From Helicobacter cappadocius (GTDB lineage Bacteria > Campylobacterota > Campylobacteria > Campylobacterales > Helicobacteraceae), in NCBI RefSeq assembly GCF_030688855.1, contig NZ_JAUYZK010000002.1, positions 124,001 through 188,000 of the forward strand: DNA of 64,000 nt, written 5' to 3'. This document shows, one piece after another, positions 48,256-57,350 of this stretch (position 1 is its first letter; every line of letters begins with the position of its first letter). The notes beneath the pieces are model-generated. The model was not told the origin of the DNA and searched no databases. It saw nothing but the letters and a program-made list of their open reading frames with translations. Made by a program: the position numbers and the translations under genes.

Positions 48256-49044
48256 CTAACCCTTTTTTATCGTAAAAATAGCTGGAGGAGTTCTTTTAAA
48301 GAGATTTTTTTTGATTCTAGTGACGATTGAATTTACCATTTCTTTTTCAAAACCAAGTTGATAGAATTTCTTCACATCAATTTCAGATAAGTCACTGTAC
48401 ATTTTAGAGATTTCAAAAAGCAATCTATCAACTTCTTCATAGGTGTATCCCAATTCATCTTCATCGCTTTGTCCGGCATATAAATCAGCACTAGGCTTTT
48501 TGTCTATTATATGTCTAGGGATATTGAGTATTTTGGCCAATTCATATACTTGTGTTTTGTAAAAATCTCCGATAGGGTTGATGGCATAGGCGAGATCCCC
48601 ATGTATTGTTCCATAGCCTAGCATTAATTCGCTTTTATTACTAGTGCCTACTACAATCGCACGAACTTCTTGAGATAAATCATAAAGCAAAGACATTCGA
48701 ACTCGCGTACAAAAGTTACCTTTTCTAATTAGATTGGCTTCTTTGTGATTAGTCCTAAATGATTCATCATATTGATTGATAGATTGAACTTGATAAGGAA
48801 TATCAAATTGTTCGCATAATGCGATACCATCAGTAAGGCTATTTTTTGAGGAGGTGATGGAGGGCATTAAAAGTGCCTCTAAGTGCGTACCAAAAGTCAT
48901 TTTGCATAAGACTGCGACCACTGCACTATCTATTCCTCCGCTTACTCCCAAAACAACACGATTGAAGCCACGACTTTTTGCTTCTTGATATAAAAAATTT
49001 ATCAGTGACTTAACGATATTTTGAGGTAAAGCAGGTATATTCAT
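48256..49044 (-). CDS. nadE: ammonia-dependent NAD(+) synthetase
   Basis: NadE amidates deamido-NAD+. The 262-residue form lacks the glutaminase domain, so it uses ammonia. The PP-loop SGGIDSAVV is at 35-43, followed by MPSITSSKNSLTDG, GTSNKSELMLGYGT (NAD-binding) and KKPSADLYAGQSDEDELGYTY. This is the usual Helicobacter type. The upstream 371 bases separate it from the divergent petABC operon. Confidence 0.94.
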   Translation of the reverse strand: MNIPALPQNIVKSLINFLYQEAKSRGFNRVVLGVSGGIDSAVVAVLCKMTFGTHLEALLMPSITSSKNSLTDGIALCEQFDIPYQVQSINQYDESFRTNHKEANLIRKGNFCTRVRMSLLYDLSQEVRAIVVGTSNKSELMLGYGTIHGDLAYAINPIGDFYKTQVYELAKILNIPRHIIDKKPSADLYAGQSDEDELGYTYEEVDRLLFEISKMYSDLSEIDVKKFYQLGFEKEMVNSIVTRIKKNLFKRTPPAIFTIKKG

Positions 49045-49415
49045 ATATTTTTCCTATTCTTAAGAGATTTAATAATGGTGAAATTCTACCAAAAATATTT
49101 GCTAATTTTGCTATGGTGAGGAAAATTTTTGTAATTTTTTATAAAAATTGATTTTTTATAATGTTTTTTTTGATTTTTTTCTTAGATTTTTTAGAATTTT
49201 TATGGACTTGAATAATCTTCTAACAAATTCCTATTTTTACGCAGTAATGAGGAGTTAAAATAGTAATCTCAATCCCTGTTTGAAACATTTTTAGAGTTAA
49301 AATTTAGGTTATTTTTCTAAAATCAAAAATATTTAAGTCTAAATCAAATACAATTCAGAGATTTTAATCTACGTTTTTCAAAAAAACAACCTAACAACAA
49401 AAAGGAGAATGGACG
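49045..49415. other. nadE/petA divergent intergenic region
   Basis: 371 bases, very AT-rich with many T-tracts. It must hold the promoters of nadE (leftward) and petABC (rightward), but no single -10 stands out. The petA Shine-Dalgarno is AAAAAGGAG at about 49400-49408. No ORF or RNA is recognised. Confidence 0.4.
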
Positions 49416-49919
49416 ATGGCTGAGATTAAACGACGTGATTTTTTAGGAATGACGCTCGGTGGCGTAACCGCTGTTGGAGCAATAACTTCTTTGGTCGCTA
49501 TGAAAAAAACTTGGGATCCTTTGCCAAGTGTTGTATCTGCAGGTTTTACAACTGTGGATATTAGTGGAATCAAAGAAGGAGAGTTTTTTCAATCTGAATG
49601 GAGAGGTAAGCCTATCTATATTATTCGAAAAACATCCGATGAGGGTTTTGATCCCAAAAGAGATTTTAAGATAAATGATAGTGTTTTTACATTAGGTATT
49701 CAAATTTGCACACACTTGGGATGTATTCCTATTTTTCATCCAGATTTAAAAGAATTTTTATGTCCATGCCATGGAGGAAAATTCACTATTGATGGAATTA
49801 ATATAAAGGGTACTCCACCACCAAGACCTTTTGATATACCACCTTTTAAGGTTGATGGAACAAAGATTGTGTTTGGAGAAGTGGGTGTTGAGTATCAAAC
49901 AATGATAGGCAAGGCATAA
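49416..49919 (+). CDS. petA: ubiquinol-cytochrome c reductase iron-sulfur subunit (Rieske)
   Basis: The Rieske subunit of the cytochrome bc1 complex oxidises menaquinol and passes one electron to cytochrome c1. The 167 residues begin with an RRDFLG twin-arginine-like motif (KRRDFLGMTLGG) and a transmembrane anchor; the 2Fe-2S ligands are in CTHLGC and CPCHGG. The petA-petB-petC order and tight spacing mark one operon. Confidence 0.95.
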   Translation: MAEIKRRDFLGMTLGGVTAVGAITSLVAMKKTWDPLPSVVSAGFTTVDISGIKEGEFFQSEWRGKPIYIIRKTSDEGFDPKRDFKINDSVFTLGIQICTHLGCIPIFHPDLKEFLCPCHGGKFTIDGINIKGTPPPRPFDIPPFKVDGTKIVFGEVGVEYQTMIGKA

Positions 49920-49929
49920 GGAGGAAAAA

Positions 49930-51171
49930 ATGGCAGAAATTAAAAAGGCTGATGGATTCATTGATTGGTTAGATCAGAGGCTGGGAGTCAAAAAATTAAC
50001 AAAAGTTTTGATGACTGAATACTGGATTCCTAAAAACATAAATTTTTTGTGGGCTATGGGAGTTGTTTTGACAGCTCTATTTACCATACTTCTTGTTTCG
50101 GGAATTTTTTTATTGATGTATTATAAGCCCGATGCAAATATGGCTTTTGATAGTGTTAATTATACAATTATGCAAGAAGTTGCATATGGTTGGCTATGGC
50201 GACATATTCATGCTGTTGCAGCAAGTATGATATTTGTTATTCTTTATATTCATATGTTTGTTGCCATTTACTATGGCTCTTATAAAAGAGGCAGAGAGAT
50301 GATTTGGGTAAGTGGTATGTTGCTGTTTGTGACATTTTCTGCAGAAGCATTCAGTGGATATATGTTGCCTTGGGGGCAGATGAGTTATTGGGCTGCAACA
50401 GTTATTACAAATCTTTTTGGTGGTATTCCTTTTATAGGCAATGATGTTGTTGAATGGATAAGAGGAAACTATGTAGTTGCAGATTCTACACTGACAAGAT
50501 TTTTTATGTTGCACGTATTTTTACTTCCCGTAGTGATTATGATCTTGATCGTAGTGCATTTTTATTCGCTTAGAATTCCTCATGTTAATAATCAAGAAGG
50601 CGAGGTTTTTGATTTTGAAGCTGAGGAGAAAAAATACATTGAAGGGAAGAAAAAAGATTCAAAAGTAATTCCATTTTGGCCAGTATTTCTCTCAAAAGAT
50701 ATATTTGTTATCTGTACCTTCATGATATTTTTCTTTTATTTGGTTTGTTATCACTATGAATTTGCTATGGATCCTGTAAATTTTGATCCTGCTAATAGCT
50801 TGAAAACACCTACACACATTTATCCTGAGTGGTATTTTTTATGGAGTTATGAAGTACTTAGAGGATTCTTTTTTAGTGCAAATCTAGGATTGATAGCTTT
50901 TGGTATTGCTCAAGTTATTTTCTTTTTCTTACCTTGGTTAGATAGAAGTCAAAAAGTAGCACCAGCACATAAGAGACCTTTATTTTTTATTTGGTATTGG
51001 TTGATGATAATTGATCTGATTGTTTTAACAATCTTTGGAAAGCTACCACCAGAAGGAAACAGTATTTATATAGGGTTTGTTGCCTCTATAGCATTTTTGT
51101 TCTTATTTCTTGTGGCATTACCAGTGATTACAATTATGGAAAGAAATAAAAATGGAGGTGCAAAATGCTAA
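49930..51171 (+). CDS. petB: cytochrome b subunit of the bc1 complex
   Basis: A 413-residue polytopic protein carrying the two b hemes. Heme histidines are visible in WRHIHAVAASMIF and ILYIHMFVAIYYGS, and in FFMLHVFLLPVV and VHFYSLRIPHV. The Qo-site PEWY motif appears as YPEWYFLWSYEVLR. ATG at 49930 follows AAGGAGGAAAAA. It overlaps petC by 7 bases. Confidence 0.95.
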   Translation: MAEIKKADGFIDWLDQRLGVKKLTKVLMTEYWIPKNINFLWAMGVVLTALFTILLVSGIFLLMYYKPDANMAFDSVNYTIMQEVAYGWLWRHIHAVAASMIFVILYIHMFVAIYYGSYKRGREMIWVSGMLLFVTFSAEAFSGYMLPWGQMSYWAATVITNLFGGIPFIGNDVVEWIRGNYVVADSTLTRFFMLHVFLLPVVIMILIVVHFYSLRIPHVNNQEGEVFDFEAEEKKYIEGKKKDSKVIPFWPVFLSKDIFVICTFMIFFFYLVCYHYEFAMDPVNFDPANSLKTPTHIYPEWYFLWSYEVLRGFFFSANLGLIAFGIAQVIFFFLPWLDRSQKVAPAHKRPLFFIWYWLMIIDLIVLTIFGKLPPEGNSIYIGFVASIAFLFLFLVALPVITIMERNKNGGAKC

Positions 51172-52025
51172 GGGAGTTAAAAATACTTCTTCTTTTAATT
51201 ATTGTTGTGGGTATTATTTATTGGGGTGTTGAGCCTTTAGCTCATTCTATTATGCATCCAAAGGTTGCACCTGCAGATTATGAGTTTAAAGATTTGGACA
51301 AAATAGATTTGAGTAAGGGTGATGCCCAGAAGGGAAAAAAGTTAGTTACAGAGAATTGTACTGCTTGTCATGGAATCAAAGCTGAAAAAATTAATCCTCC
51401 CATGGATAATGCTTCTTCTGCGAGTAGCTACGGAGTAGTTCCTCCTGATCTATCAAATATTGCAGCAGTGCTTGATCATAATTTTTTGGCAAACTTCATT
51501 AAAAATCCTGTTAAGGCAACTGAACTTTCTCATAAGTTTGGTGACTCCAATCCCTATCCAATGCCTGGTTATGACTGGATGAGTGATGATGAAATCTCTG
51601 ATATTGTAGCTTATCTTGCTTCTATCGCATCTAAGAACCTTAGCGATAAAGATGTATTCACTCAAGCTTGTGATAGATGTCATAGTATCAGGTATGATAA
51701 AATGGTTGCCCTTACTCCTGATGCTGATTTGGAAAGGTATTTGGGTACCAAAGCTCCTGACTTGTCTATGATGATAAGAAGTCGAGGTCCTAAAGAATTG
51801 AGCGTATTTATTAATAATCCTCAAAAAATGATACCTAATACTCCAATGCCTAGAGTTGGACTTACACAACAGGCCGAGAAACAAGTTATTAGCTATTTGG
51901 AAAAAGTAGGTGATAGTAAAAAAGCACAAAGAGATTCACTTGGAATTAAGATTATGATATTCTTTGCAGTAATGGCATTACTTGCATATGCTTGGAAACG
52001 GAAAATATGGAGTGATTTACATTAA
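51165..52025 (+). CDS. petC: cytochrome c1, diheme type
   Basis: A 286-residue membrane-anchored cytochrome with two heme c motifs, CTACH (about residue 65-69) and CDRCH (about 169-173), instead of the single motif of mitochondrial c1. Diheme c1 subunits are usual in Campylobacterota. An N-terminal hydrophobic anchor (LKILLLLIIVVGIIYWG) and a C-terminal helix (IKIMIFFAVMALLAYAW) bracket the heme domains. Methionine candidates for axial ligation lie in YPMPGYDWM and NTPMPRVG. Last gene of the operon; a strong terminator follows. Confidence 0.93.
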   Translation: MLRELKILLLLIIVVGIIYWGVEPLAHSIMHPKVAPADYEFKDLDKIDLSKGDAQKGKKLVTENCTACHGIKAEKINPPMDNASSASSYGVVPPDLSNIAAVLDHNFLANFIKNPVKATELSHKFGDSNPYPMPGYDWMSDDEISDIVAYLASIASKNLSDKDVFTQACDRCHSIRYDKMVALTPDADLERYLGTKAPDLSMMIRSRGPKELSVFINNPQKMIPNTPMPRVGLTQQAEKQVISYLEKVGDSKKAQRDSLGIKIMIFFAVMALLAYAWKRKIWSDLH

Positions 52026-52053
52026 AAAAAATAACATAAAGCTTCATATTATA

Positions 52054-52085
52054 ATACCCTCCCTTGTTTTACGAGGGGAGGGTAT
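52054..52085 (+). terminator. Rho-independent-type hairpin after petC
   Basis: ATACCCTCCC, 12-base loop, GGGAGGGTAT: a 10-bp perfect stem 28 bases after the petC stop. A T-rich but interrupted tract follows. Confidence 0.75.
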
Positions 52086-52610
52086 ATCTTCTATATTTTA
52101 CTCATGTTTTGAGTTTAATTAAAAATTATTATCAAATAAATTCTTAATATTCCTTTATTTTAATAATCTTATTAGGGTTTTTCTTAGGAAAGACTATAAG
52201 ATGACTAGGCTCAATATATTGCTGTTTTAATTTAAACCAATGTTTGCAGTCATATATACTTAATTGCGATTATTATTTAGAGAATAATTAAGAATAAATT
52301 TGTGGAATGCAAACTCAAGCACTCTAAAAAGAATCATTTCCTATAATAAGGCAATATCAATATCTATCACCTTGATATCAAGTTATCTTTTTAAGCTTTT
52401 TACCAAATCGTCATTATCAGTTAAATGCAATCCTATCGCGATCTTCAATCAAGCTCACTTGCTTCACAATGAGGGACTTTATTGATATTTTCAAATTCAA
52501 AGCAAATCGATATCGCAAGGATTGGAAATTAAAAATAAAATATAGTATCTTAAAATTAAAAAAATGATACTACCTAATTAGGATTAATTATTAAAAATTA
52601 ATATAACGAT
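52086..52610. other. gene-poor region between petC and motB
   Basis: 525 bases with no convincing intact gene. On the minus strand, 52144 to about 52265 reads YDCKHWFKLKQQYIEPSHLI then VFPKKNPNKIIKIKEY and a stop, which looks like the end of a degraded gene of unknown family. Upstream it is closed by stops. A 61-codon plus-strand ORF here lacks a ribosome site and protein-like composition. Confidence 0.35.
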
Positions 52611-53396
52611 TTACTTATCTTTTTTCTTATTTTTATCAAGAATGGATTTTACTTCTTCAAGATTATTTGGATTTGTGGAGAGATAAATCTCTACACGATT
52701 ATTTTTAATTTTGTTTTCTGGACTATTATTTGGTGCGATAGGTTTGCTATCTCCATAAGACGAAAAAGAGAGTTGGTTAGGTGAAACACCATCTTGTATT
52801 AACGCTCTCATTACTTTAGCAGCTCTACTTGCGGCAAGCTCATAATGATCTTTAAAATCGGAAGTTTTGCTCAATGGAGAATTATCTGTAAAACCTCTGA
52901 CATCAATCATCACTTGAGGAGGAAGTTTTTTTATGATTTGTGCGATTCTTTTGATATACATTATCATATCGCTATTAGCAATCTCTGAGCTTCCTTCCTT
53001 AAATATAAGATTTGCAGGAAGTCTAAGTGTTGTTCCTTGTTCTATTTGTTCTAAAATACCACCTTCCTCGGTCATATCTTGGAGTTGAGCAACATTTTCT
53101 ATTGACATCGAAGAAGAATTTTGATCAGACTGCCTAATTTTTTCTCCCTCAGTCTGTTCGGATTCTTCGCCAGGATTTGGAGGTATGGGTAAAACAGGCT
53201 GGAGGGTTTCGGGTTTGGCAGTAGAGTCAAATATTTTTATAAATTCAACTTTTAGAGCTTCAACCTTTGATTTATTCGTTGCAGATATAGCATAAAGAGC
53301 AATAAAAAGTGCAAGTAATAAGGACAAAAAGTCTGCATAGGGTACCGCCCATTTTTCACCTGCTGGACATTCTTCTGCTTTTTTCTTTTTAGCCAT
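52611..53396 (-). CDS. motB: flagellar motor stator protein MotB
   Basis: MotB anchors the stator to peptidoglycan and carries protons with MotA. The 261 residues have a single transmembrane helix with the proton-accepting aspartate (D22 in YADFLSLLLALFIALYA), a plug and linker region, and a C-terminal OmpA-like domain (VMIDVRGFTDNSPLS, AASRAAKVMRALI, NNRVEIYLS). It follows motA with 10 bases between. Confidence 0.95.
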   Translation of the reverse strand: MAKKKKAEECPAGEKWAVPYADFLSLLLALFIALYAISATNKSKVEALKVEFIKIFDSTAKPETLQPVLPIPPNPGEESEQTEGEKIRQSDQNSSSMSIENVAQLQDMTEEGGILEQIEQGTTLRLPANLIFKEGSSEIANSDMIMYIKRIAQIIKKLPPQVMIDVRGFTDNSPLSKTSDFKDHYELAASRAAKVMRALIQDGVSPNQLSFSSYGDSKPIAPNNSPENKIKNNRVEIYLSTNPNNLEEVKSILDKNKKKDK

Positions 53397-53406
53397 TCAT
53401 TTTTCT

Positions 53407-54177
53407 TTATTCAAACTGTGAAACCTTAGGTTCGTCAGGACCTAAGAAGCTCAATAATTTTGCTTCCAAACTTCTAGGGTTATCGCCATTGGCGATTCCG
53501 ATAATTCCTTCTAAGACGACAATCTTTTCTTTTACGATGTCTTTTGATTTCGCTTTGAGTTTATTTCCCCAAGGACCAAATATAGCATAACTACACATAA
53601 TACCCGTAACTGTCGCTGTAAATGCTCCTGCTATTCCCGCTGCCATTTCAGCAGGATTATCAAGTTTTTGTAGTGCTAACATTAGACCCATAACTGCCCC
53701 AACAAGACCAAATGTAGGAGCTGATTCTCCTGCGATAATCCAATAATGGGCTGCCCCGTGATAATACTCTTCAAGTTCTTCTATTTGAACTTCCATATCT
53801 TCTCTAACAGATTTAGCATCTTTTCCATCTATAATCATGGATAAAGCTTCTCTGGTAAAGTCATCTTCAATTTGTGCAGCTTTTGCTTCTAACGATAGAA
53901 CACCATCTCTTCTAGCTAGAGTGGCAAACTCCACAAGTTGTCTTATCGTAGCGTTTAAATTGACTTTTGAACCAAGAAAAACAACCTTAAGTTCTTTGTA
54001 ACCAGCTTTTACAAAACGAGCATGTGTACCGGTCATTGCAGAAAACAAGGTTGTGGGAACGATAATAATAACAGAGCTTAAATGGACAATGTGCAATGGA
54101 TTTCCACCTTCTAAAATATCTCCTAGTGATATTGAAGAGAGTGCAAGAACCATACCTAATAAAGTCGAGAGATCCAT
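53407..54177 (-). CDS. motA: flagellar motor stator protein MotA
   Basis: MotA is the 256-residue four-helix stator subunit. Visible are the N-terminal helix (TLLGMVLALSSISLGDIL), a long cytoplasmic loop with charged residues that contact FliG (DGVLSLEAKAAQIEDDF), and helices 3 and 4 in SAPTFGLVGAVMGLMLAL and AAGIAGAFTATVTGIMCSYA, containing conserved prolines and glycines. It pairs with motB. Confidence 0.95.
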   Translation of the reverse strand: MDLSTLLGMVLALSSISLGDILEGGNPLHIVHLSSVIIIVPTTLFSAMTGTHARFVKAGYKELKVVFLGSKVNLNATIRQLVEFATLARRDGVLSLEAKAAQIEDDFTREALSMIIDGKDAKSVREDMEVQIEELEEYYHGAAHYWIIAGESAPTFGLVGAVMGLMLALQKLDNPAEMAAGIAGAFTATVTGIMCSYAIFGPWGNKLKAKSKDIVKEKIVVLEGIIGIANGDNPRSLEAKLLSFLGPDEPKVSQFE

Positions 54178-54237
54178 AATCCATCCATCATTTTGATTTT
54201 ATTTTGAATATATTATAACCAATTAATCGGCATTTTT

Positions 54238-54651
54238 TTAAATTTTTATTGTTTCTTCACAAATTTCTGTTTCTTTGATCCTGAAAGATTTGACTTGGGG
54301 TATTTTTTCTAGCAAGGATATGATAGTGTAGCTATGTCTATGATCATAAATATATTTCATATCTTCATTAGACGGATATGCTTTTGAATGTGGATGTGAA
54401 TGGAATATACCGATAATTTCAAGATTTTCTTTTTTGCACTTTATTAGAGCATCTAATTGTTCTTGAGGAGAAAACATAAAGAAGTCTTTTGGATTTTCAT
54501 GAATATTATTCATCTTGAATATTTGTTTGACAATGTTTTGATTATTTGATGTATCTCTAAAACCAAAAAAATATCCACAACACTCCTTAGGTGAGTGCAA
54601 TTTGGCATAGTTGATAAGTTCTTGAAAAAATACCTCGCCTAAAACTATCAT
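54238..54651 (-). CDS. JAMM/Mov34-type metallopeptidase (HcyD-like)
   Basis: A 137-residue stand-alone JAMM protease. Catalytic residues are all present: E23 (SPKECCG), H84 and H86 in HSHP, S94 and D97 in AYPSNED. Prokaryotic relatives cut the C-terminal extension from ubiquitin-fold sulfur carriers (Mec+, HcyD). It overlaps the E1-like gene by 4 bases (ATGA), and E1/JAMM pairs operate with ThiS/MoaD-like carriers in Wolinella methionine synthesis (HcyS/HcyD/HcyF). No carrier gene is in this window. Substrate is therefore inferred. Confidence 0.8.
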   Translation of the reverse strand: MIVLGEVFFQELINYAKLHSPKECCGYFFGFRDTSNNQNIVKQIFKMNNIHENPKDFFMFSPQEQLDALIKCKKENLEIIGIFHSHPHSKAYPSNEDMKYIYDHRHSYTIISLLEKIPQVKSFRIKETEICEETIKI

Positions 54652-55427
54652 TGCGGGTAATCCTTCAGTTTTTTGATACCATCTTTACCACATACACGAC
54701 ATTCGGGATTTTTAGATACTTGTATTTTCCTAAAATCCATCGTTTTTGCATCCATCATTAGCAAATTATTGGTGATGAGTTCTTCAATATTTAACAAATA
54801 TTTTATTGCTTCTGCAGCTTGTATGCAGCCTATAATTCCCGGAATAACTCCAAATAAACCAGCCCTAAACTTGGGATTGAGTTCCACTGGGGGAGGGGTA
54901 TCAAAAGCACAAGCAAAACAAGCGGTTTTATGAGGAATAACTGTCATTGTCTGTCCTCTGTATTTTAGCACCCCTGCATGGGAGTATGGTTTATTTGCTA
55001 GGATACAAGCATCATTAATGAGGAATTTTCCTGCAAAATTATCTGTAGCATCTATGATAAAATCGTATTCTTGCACAATCTTTAGAGCATTTAAAGAGGT
55101 AAATTTTTCAAAGTAAGTATGCACCTCTACTTCTGGATTGATGGCATTCATTCTGATTTTCGCAGATCTAGTTTTTGGGTGCGAAATTTCATCTGTCGTG
55201 TGAATAATCTGTCTTTGAAGATTGCTGATTTCAACTATATCAAAATCTAAAATACCAATTTTTCCTATTCCTGCAGCTGTCAAATACATAGCATTGGGGG
55301 ATCCTAATCCTCCAGCTCCTATGATAAGAACGCTTGAGTGAAGGAGTTTTTCTTGCCCCTCTTCTCCAACATCTTCAAGCATAATATGTCTCAAATAACG
55401 TTCTTTTTGACTTTGAGTAAGTTTCAT
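54648..55427 (-). CDS. E1-like adenylyltransferase, MoeB/ThiF family (HcyF-like)
   Basis: It activates the C-terminus of a ubiquitin-like sulfur carrier by adenylation. The 259 residues have RYLRHIMLEDVGEEGQ, the ATP site IIGAGGLGSPNAMYL, the adenylate-stabilising DFDIVEISNLQRQ, DATDNF, and two zinc CXXC pairs (CFAC and CRVC). There is no rhodanese domain. ATG at 55427 follows AAAGGAGAAAA, better than an upstream in-frame start. H. pylori annotates its homologue moeB. The JAMM partner suggests sulfur-carrier use rather than only molybdopterin. Confidence 0.88.
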   Translation of the reverse strand: MKLTQSQKERYLRHIMLEDVGEEGQEKLLHSSVLIIGAGGLGSPNAMYLTAAGIGKIGILDFDIVEISNLQRQIIHTTDEISHPKTRSAKIRMNAINPEVEVHTYFEKFTSLNALKIVQEYDFIIDATDNFAGKFLINDACILANKPYSHAGVLKYRGQTMTVIPHKTACFACAFDTPPPVELNPKFRAGLFGVIPGIIGCIQAAEAIKYLLNIEELITNNLLMMDAKTMDFRKIQVSKNPECRVCGKDGIKKLKDYPQ

Positions 55428-55438
55428 TTTTTCTCCTT

Positions 55439-56050
55439 TTAGATTCTTTTGATCCATAGATCTGCGTTTTTTTGTTCTTGAAATAAAGAAGTGTTTTGAC
55501 CATGACCAGGATAAATCGTTTTATCTGTGTCTGATTGAATTTGTCGGAACCTTATAAGAGATTCTTTCATATCAGAAGGGTTGGAATACGGAAAATCATA
55601 TCTACCAATTGAGCGATAGAATATAAAATCGCCACTAAAAATAATATTATCTATTTCAATAATGGAACATCCGGGCGTATGCCCAGGAAGATGATGATAT
55701 TTGATTGTATAATCAGAAATTTTTAACGTAGAAGTGGATTTTTCTCCTTCTATTATATTACTTGGAGTGCATGGCGTTAGACCGGTTTGAAAACAATCAG
55801 TTTCCAGCATAAATACATCTTTTTTTGGACAATAAATCGGGGTATTCGGAAGGTTTGATTTTAACTCTGCCAAACTCCAAATATGATCATAGTGTCCGTG
55901 AGTTATTAGTATGGCCAAAGGGTTTGTAGAGTTTTCTAGCACCCACTCACTTGCTCCAATGCCAGGATCTACAATAAAGTCTCCCTTAGAAGTACCATAT
56001 ATATAGCAGTTTGTTTGAGGTGCTCCAAAGGCCTTTTTGAGGAGTTTCAT
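55439..56050 (-). CDS. MBL-fold metallo-hydrolase (glyoxalase II-like)
   Basis: A 203-residue metallo-beta-lactamase fold hydrolase. The metal motif is THGHYDHIW, with further ligands in LPGHTPG, FSGDFIF and YPGHG, all as in the family. The small size matches the single-domain YcbL-like group rather than classical glyoxalase II. It ends 12 bases upstream of the E1 gene and likely shares the transcript. Substrate is unknown; thioester or persulfide chemistry would fit the neighbours but is guesswork. Confidence 0.82.
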   Translation of the reverse strand: MKLLKKAFGAPQTNCYIYGTSKGDFIVDPGIGASEWVLENSTNPLAILITHGHYDHIWSLAELKSNLPNTPIYCPKKDVFMLETDCFQTGLTPCTPSNIIEGEKSTSTLKISDYTIKYHHLPGHTPGCSIIEIDNIIFSGDFIFYRSIGRYDFPYSNPSDMKESLIRFRQIQSDTDKTIYPGHGQNTSLFQEQKNADLWIKRI

Positions 56051-56192
56051 CAGTTATTTCCTTCTTTTATACATTTGCAACCAAAGTATGTTGTATTCTA
56101 GCTAATATCAACCTAAGATTTTATTAAATATTCAGGCAAAGATAGTACAATCTATGAAAACACACATTAAATATGTAAAAAAGGCTTAAGAG

Positions 56193-57350
56193 ATGTTTGA
56201 CAAGAATTACAAAATAGATGATTTGATGGAGATTGATAATCAATATATATTGCATACTTATGAACGTAAAAAGATTCGCTTTGCTTATGGAGATGGTTCA
56301 AAACTCTACACCCCTTGCAGTAAGCAATTTATCGATTTTGGAAGTGGGATTGGTGAGAATATATTAGGATATGGAAATCCAAAATTTGTCAAGGGTATAA
56401 GCGAACAAGCACGAGATTTGATAAGTTTGTCCAATTATTATTTAGTAGAACCTCAAGCTCTTTTAGCAAAAAAAATATTAGAACTTAGCGGTTTTGATGC
56501 GAGGATATTTTTTGGAAACTCTGGAGAGGATGCAAATAGATGTGCGATAAGAATTGCAAAGAAGTTTGGAGACAAAGATAGAGATAAGATTATTGTATTG
56601 GGCAATCAATTTTATGATCGGATTATGGGTGAGAATGATTTTGTTTCTGAATATTTTATATGTGCTCAAGACATTGATGATATTTATTCCTTGGTTGATC
56701 ATAAAACTTGTGCTATTTTTATGGAGTTCTCTGAAGATGGAGTAGAATTTTTAAGAACACACATGGTTCAAATAACACATCTAGCAGATTTTTTGAAAAA
56801 AAAGAAAATTCTTTTTATGGTTGATGAAAATCAGAGTGGAGTATATAGAAGTGGAGAAATCTTTGTATCTAGTTTGTATGGATTGATGCCAGATGTATTG
56901 ACAATTTCAGGAGGATTGGGTGGAGGAGTGCCTATTGGAGCTACGATATGCAGTCTAAAAGATATCTTTACACATGGTGATTATGAAAATGTATTCGGAG
57001 GAAATTTTCTTTCTTCAAGGGCTGGATTGCTTGTGTTTGAAGCATTGGAAGAAGAGCATAAGAGTGGAAATTTGGAAAGAACGATTGATTTATTCAATAT
57101 TCAATTGGATAAAATACTAAAGAATTTTTCTAATTTATTTGAAAAAAAAGTTGGAGTAGGTCTTATGTTGAGTTTGGTGATCAAGGATGAAAAAAATCAA
57201 AAAAATATTATTGAAAGTGCTTTTGAAGAACAGCTTTTGATACTCAAAGGAGATAAAGACAGAATAAGATTCTTACCTGCGTTGAATATAAGCATTGATG
57301 AAATCAATGAAGGATTTGAACGTTTACATAAAGCTTGCGAAAAGTTATGA
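56193..57350 (+). CDS. ArgD-like class III aminotransferase paralogue lacking the PLP lysine
   Basis: A 385-residue protein with the full fold of acetylornithine/succinyl-DAP aminotransferases: FIDFGSGIGENILGYGNPKF, FGNSGEDANRCAIRIAKKF, the cofactor Asp in MVDENQSGVYRSGEIF, and DVLTISGGLGGGVPIGAT. In that last motif active enzymes have LAKGLGGG; here the Schiff-base lysine is G240 (codon GGA at 56910). Other sites are altered too (FYDRIMG for FHGRT). PLP chemistry by the usual route is thus impossible. Either the gene has taken on a non-catalytic role or it is decaying without frame loss. It overlaps the MidA-like gene by 4 bases. Confidence 0.8.
   Translation: MFDKNYKIDDLMEIDNQYILHTYERKKIRFAYGDGSKLYTPCSKQFIDFGSGIGENILGYGNPKFVKGISEQARDLISLSNYYLVEPQALLAKKILELSGFDARIFFGNSGEDANRCAIRIAKKFGDKDRDKIIVLGNQFYDRIMGENDFVSEYFICAQDIDDIYSLVDHKTCAIFMEFSEDGVEFLRTHMVQITHLADFLKKKKILFMVDENQSGVYRSGEIFVSSLYGLMPDVLTISGGLGGGVPIGATICSLKDIFTHGDYENVFGGNFLSSRAGLLVFEALEEEHKSGNLERTIDLFNIQLDKILKNFSNLFEKKVGVGLMLSLVIKDEKNQKNIIESAFEEQLLILKGDKDRIRFLPALNISIDEINEGFERLHKACEKL

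Noticed and set aside
52300..52485. 61-codon plus-strand ORF between petC and motB
   Set aside because: No ribosome site, atypical composition and no recognisable motif; likely chance in AT-rich DNA.
54238..55427. JAMM plus E1 as a Bil-type antiphage ubiquitin system
   Set aside because: No E2 and no ubiquitin-like gene are adjacent, and both neighbours are ordinary chromosomal genes; a sulfur-carrier role fits better.
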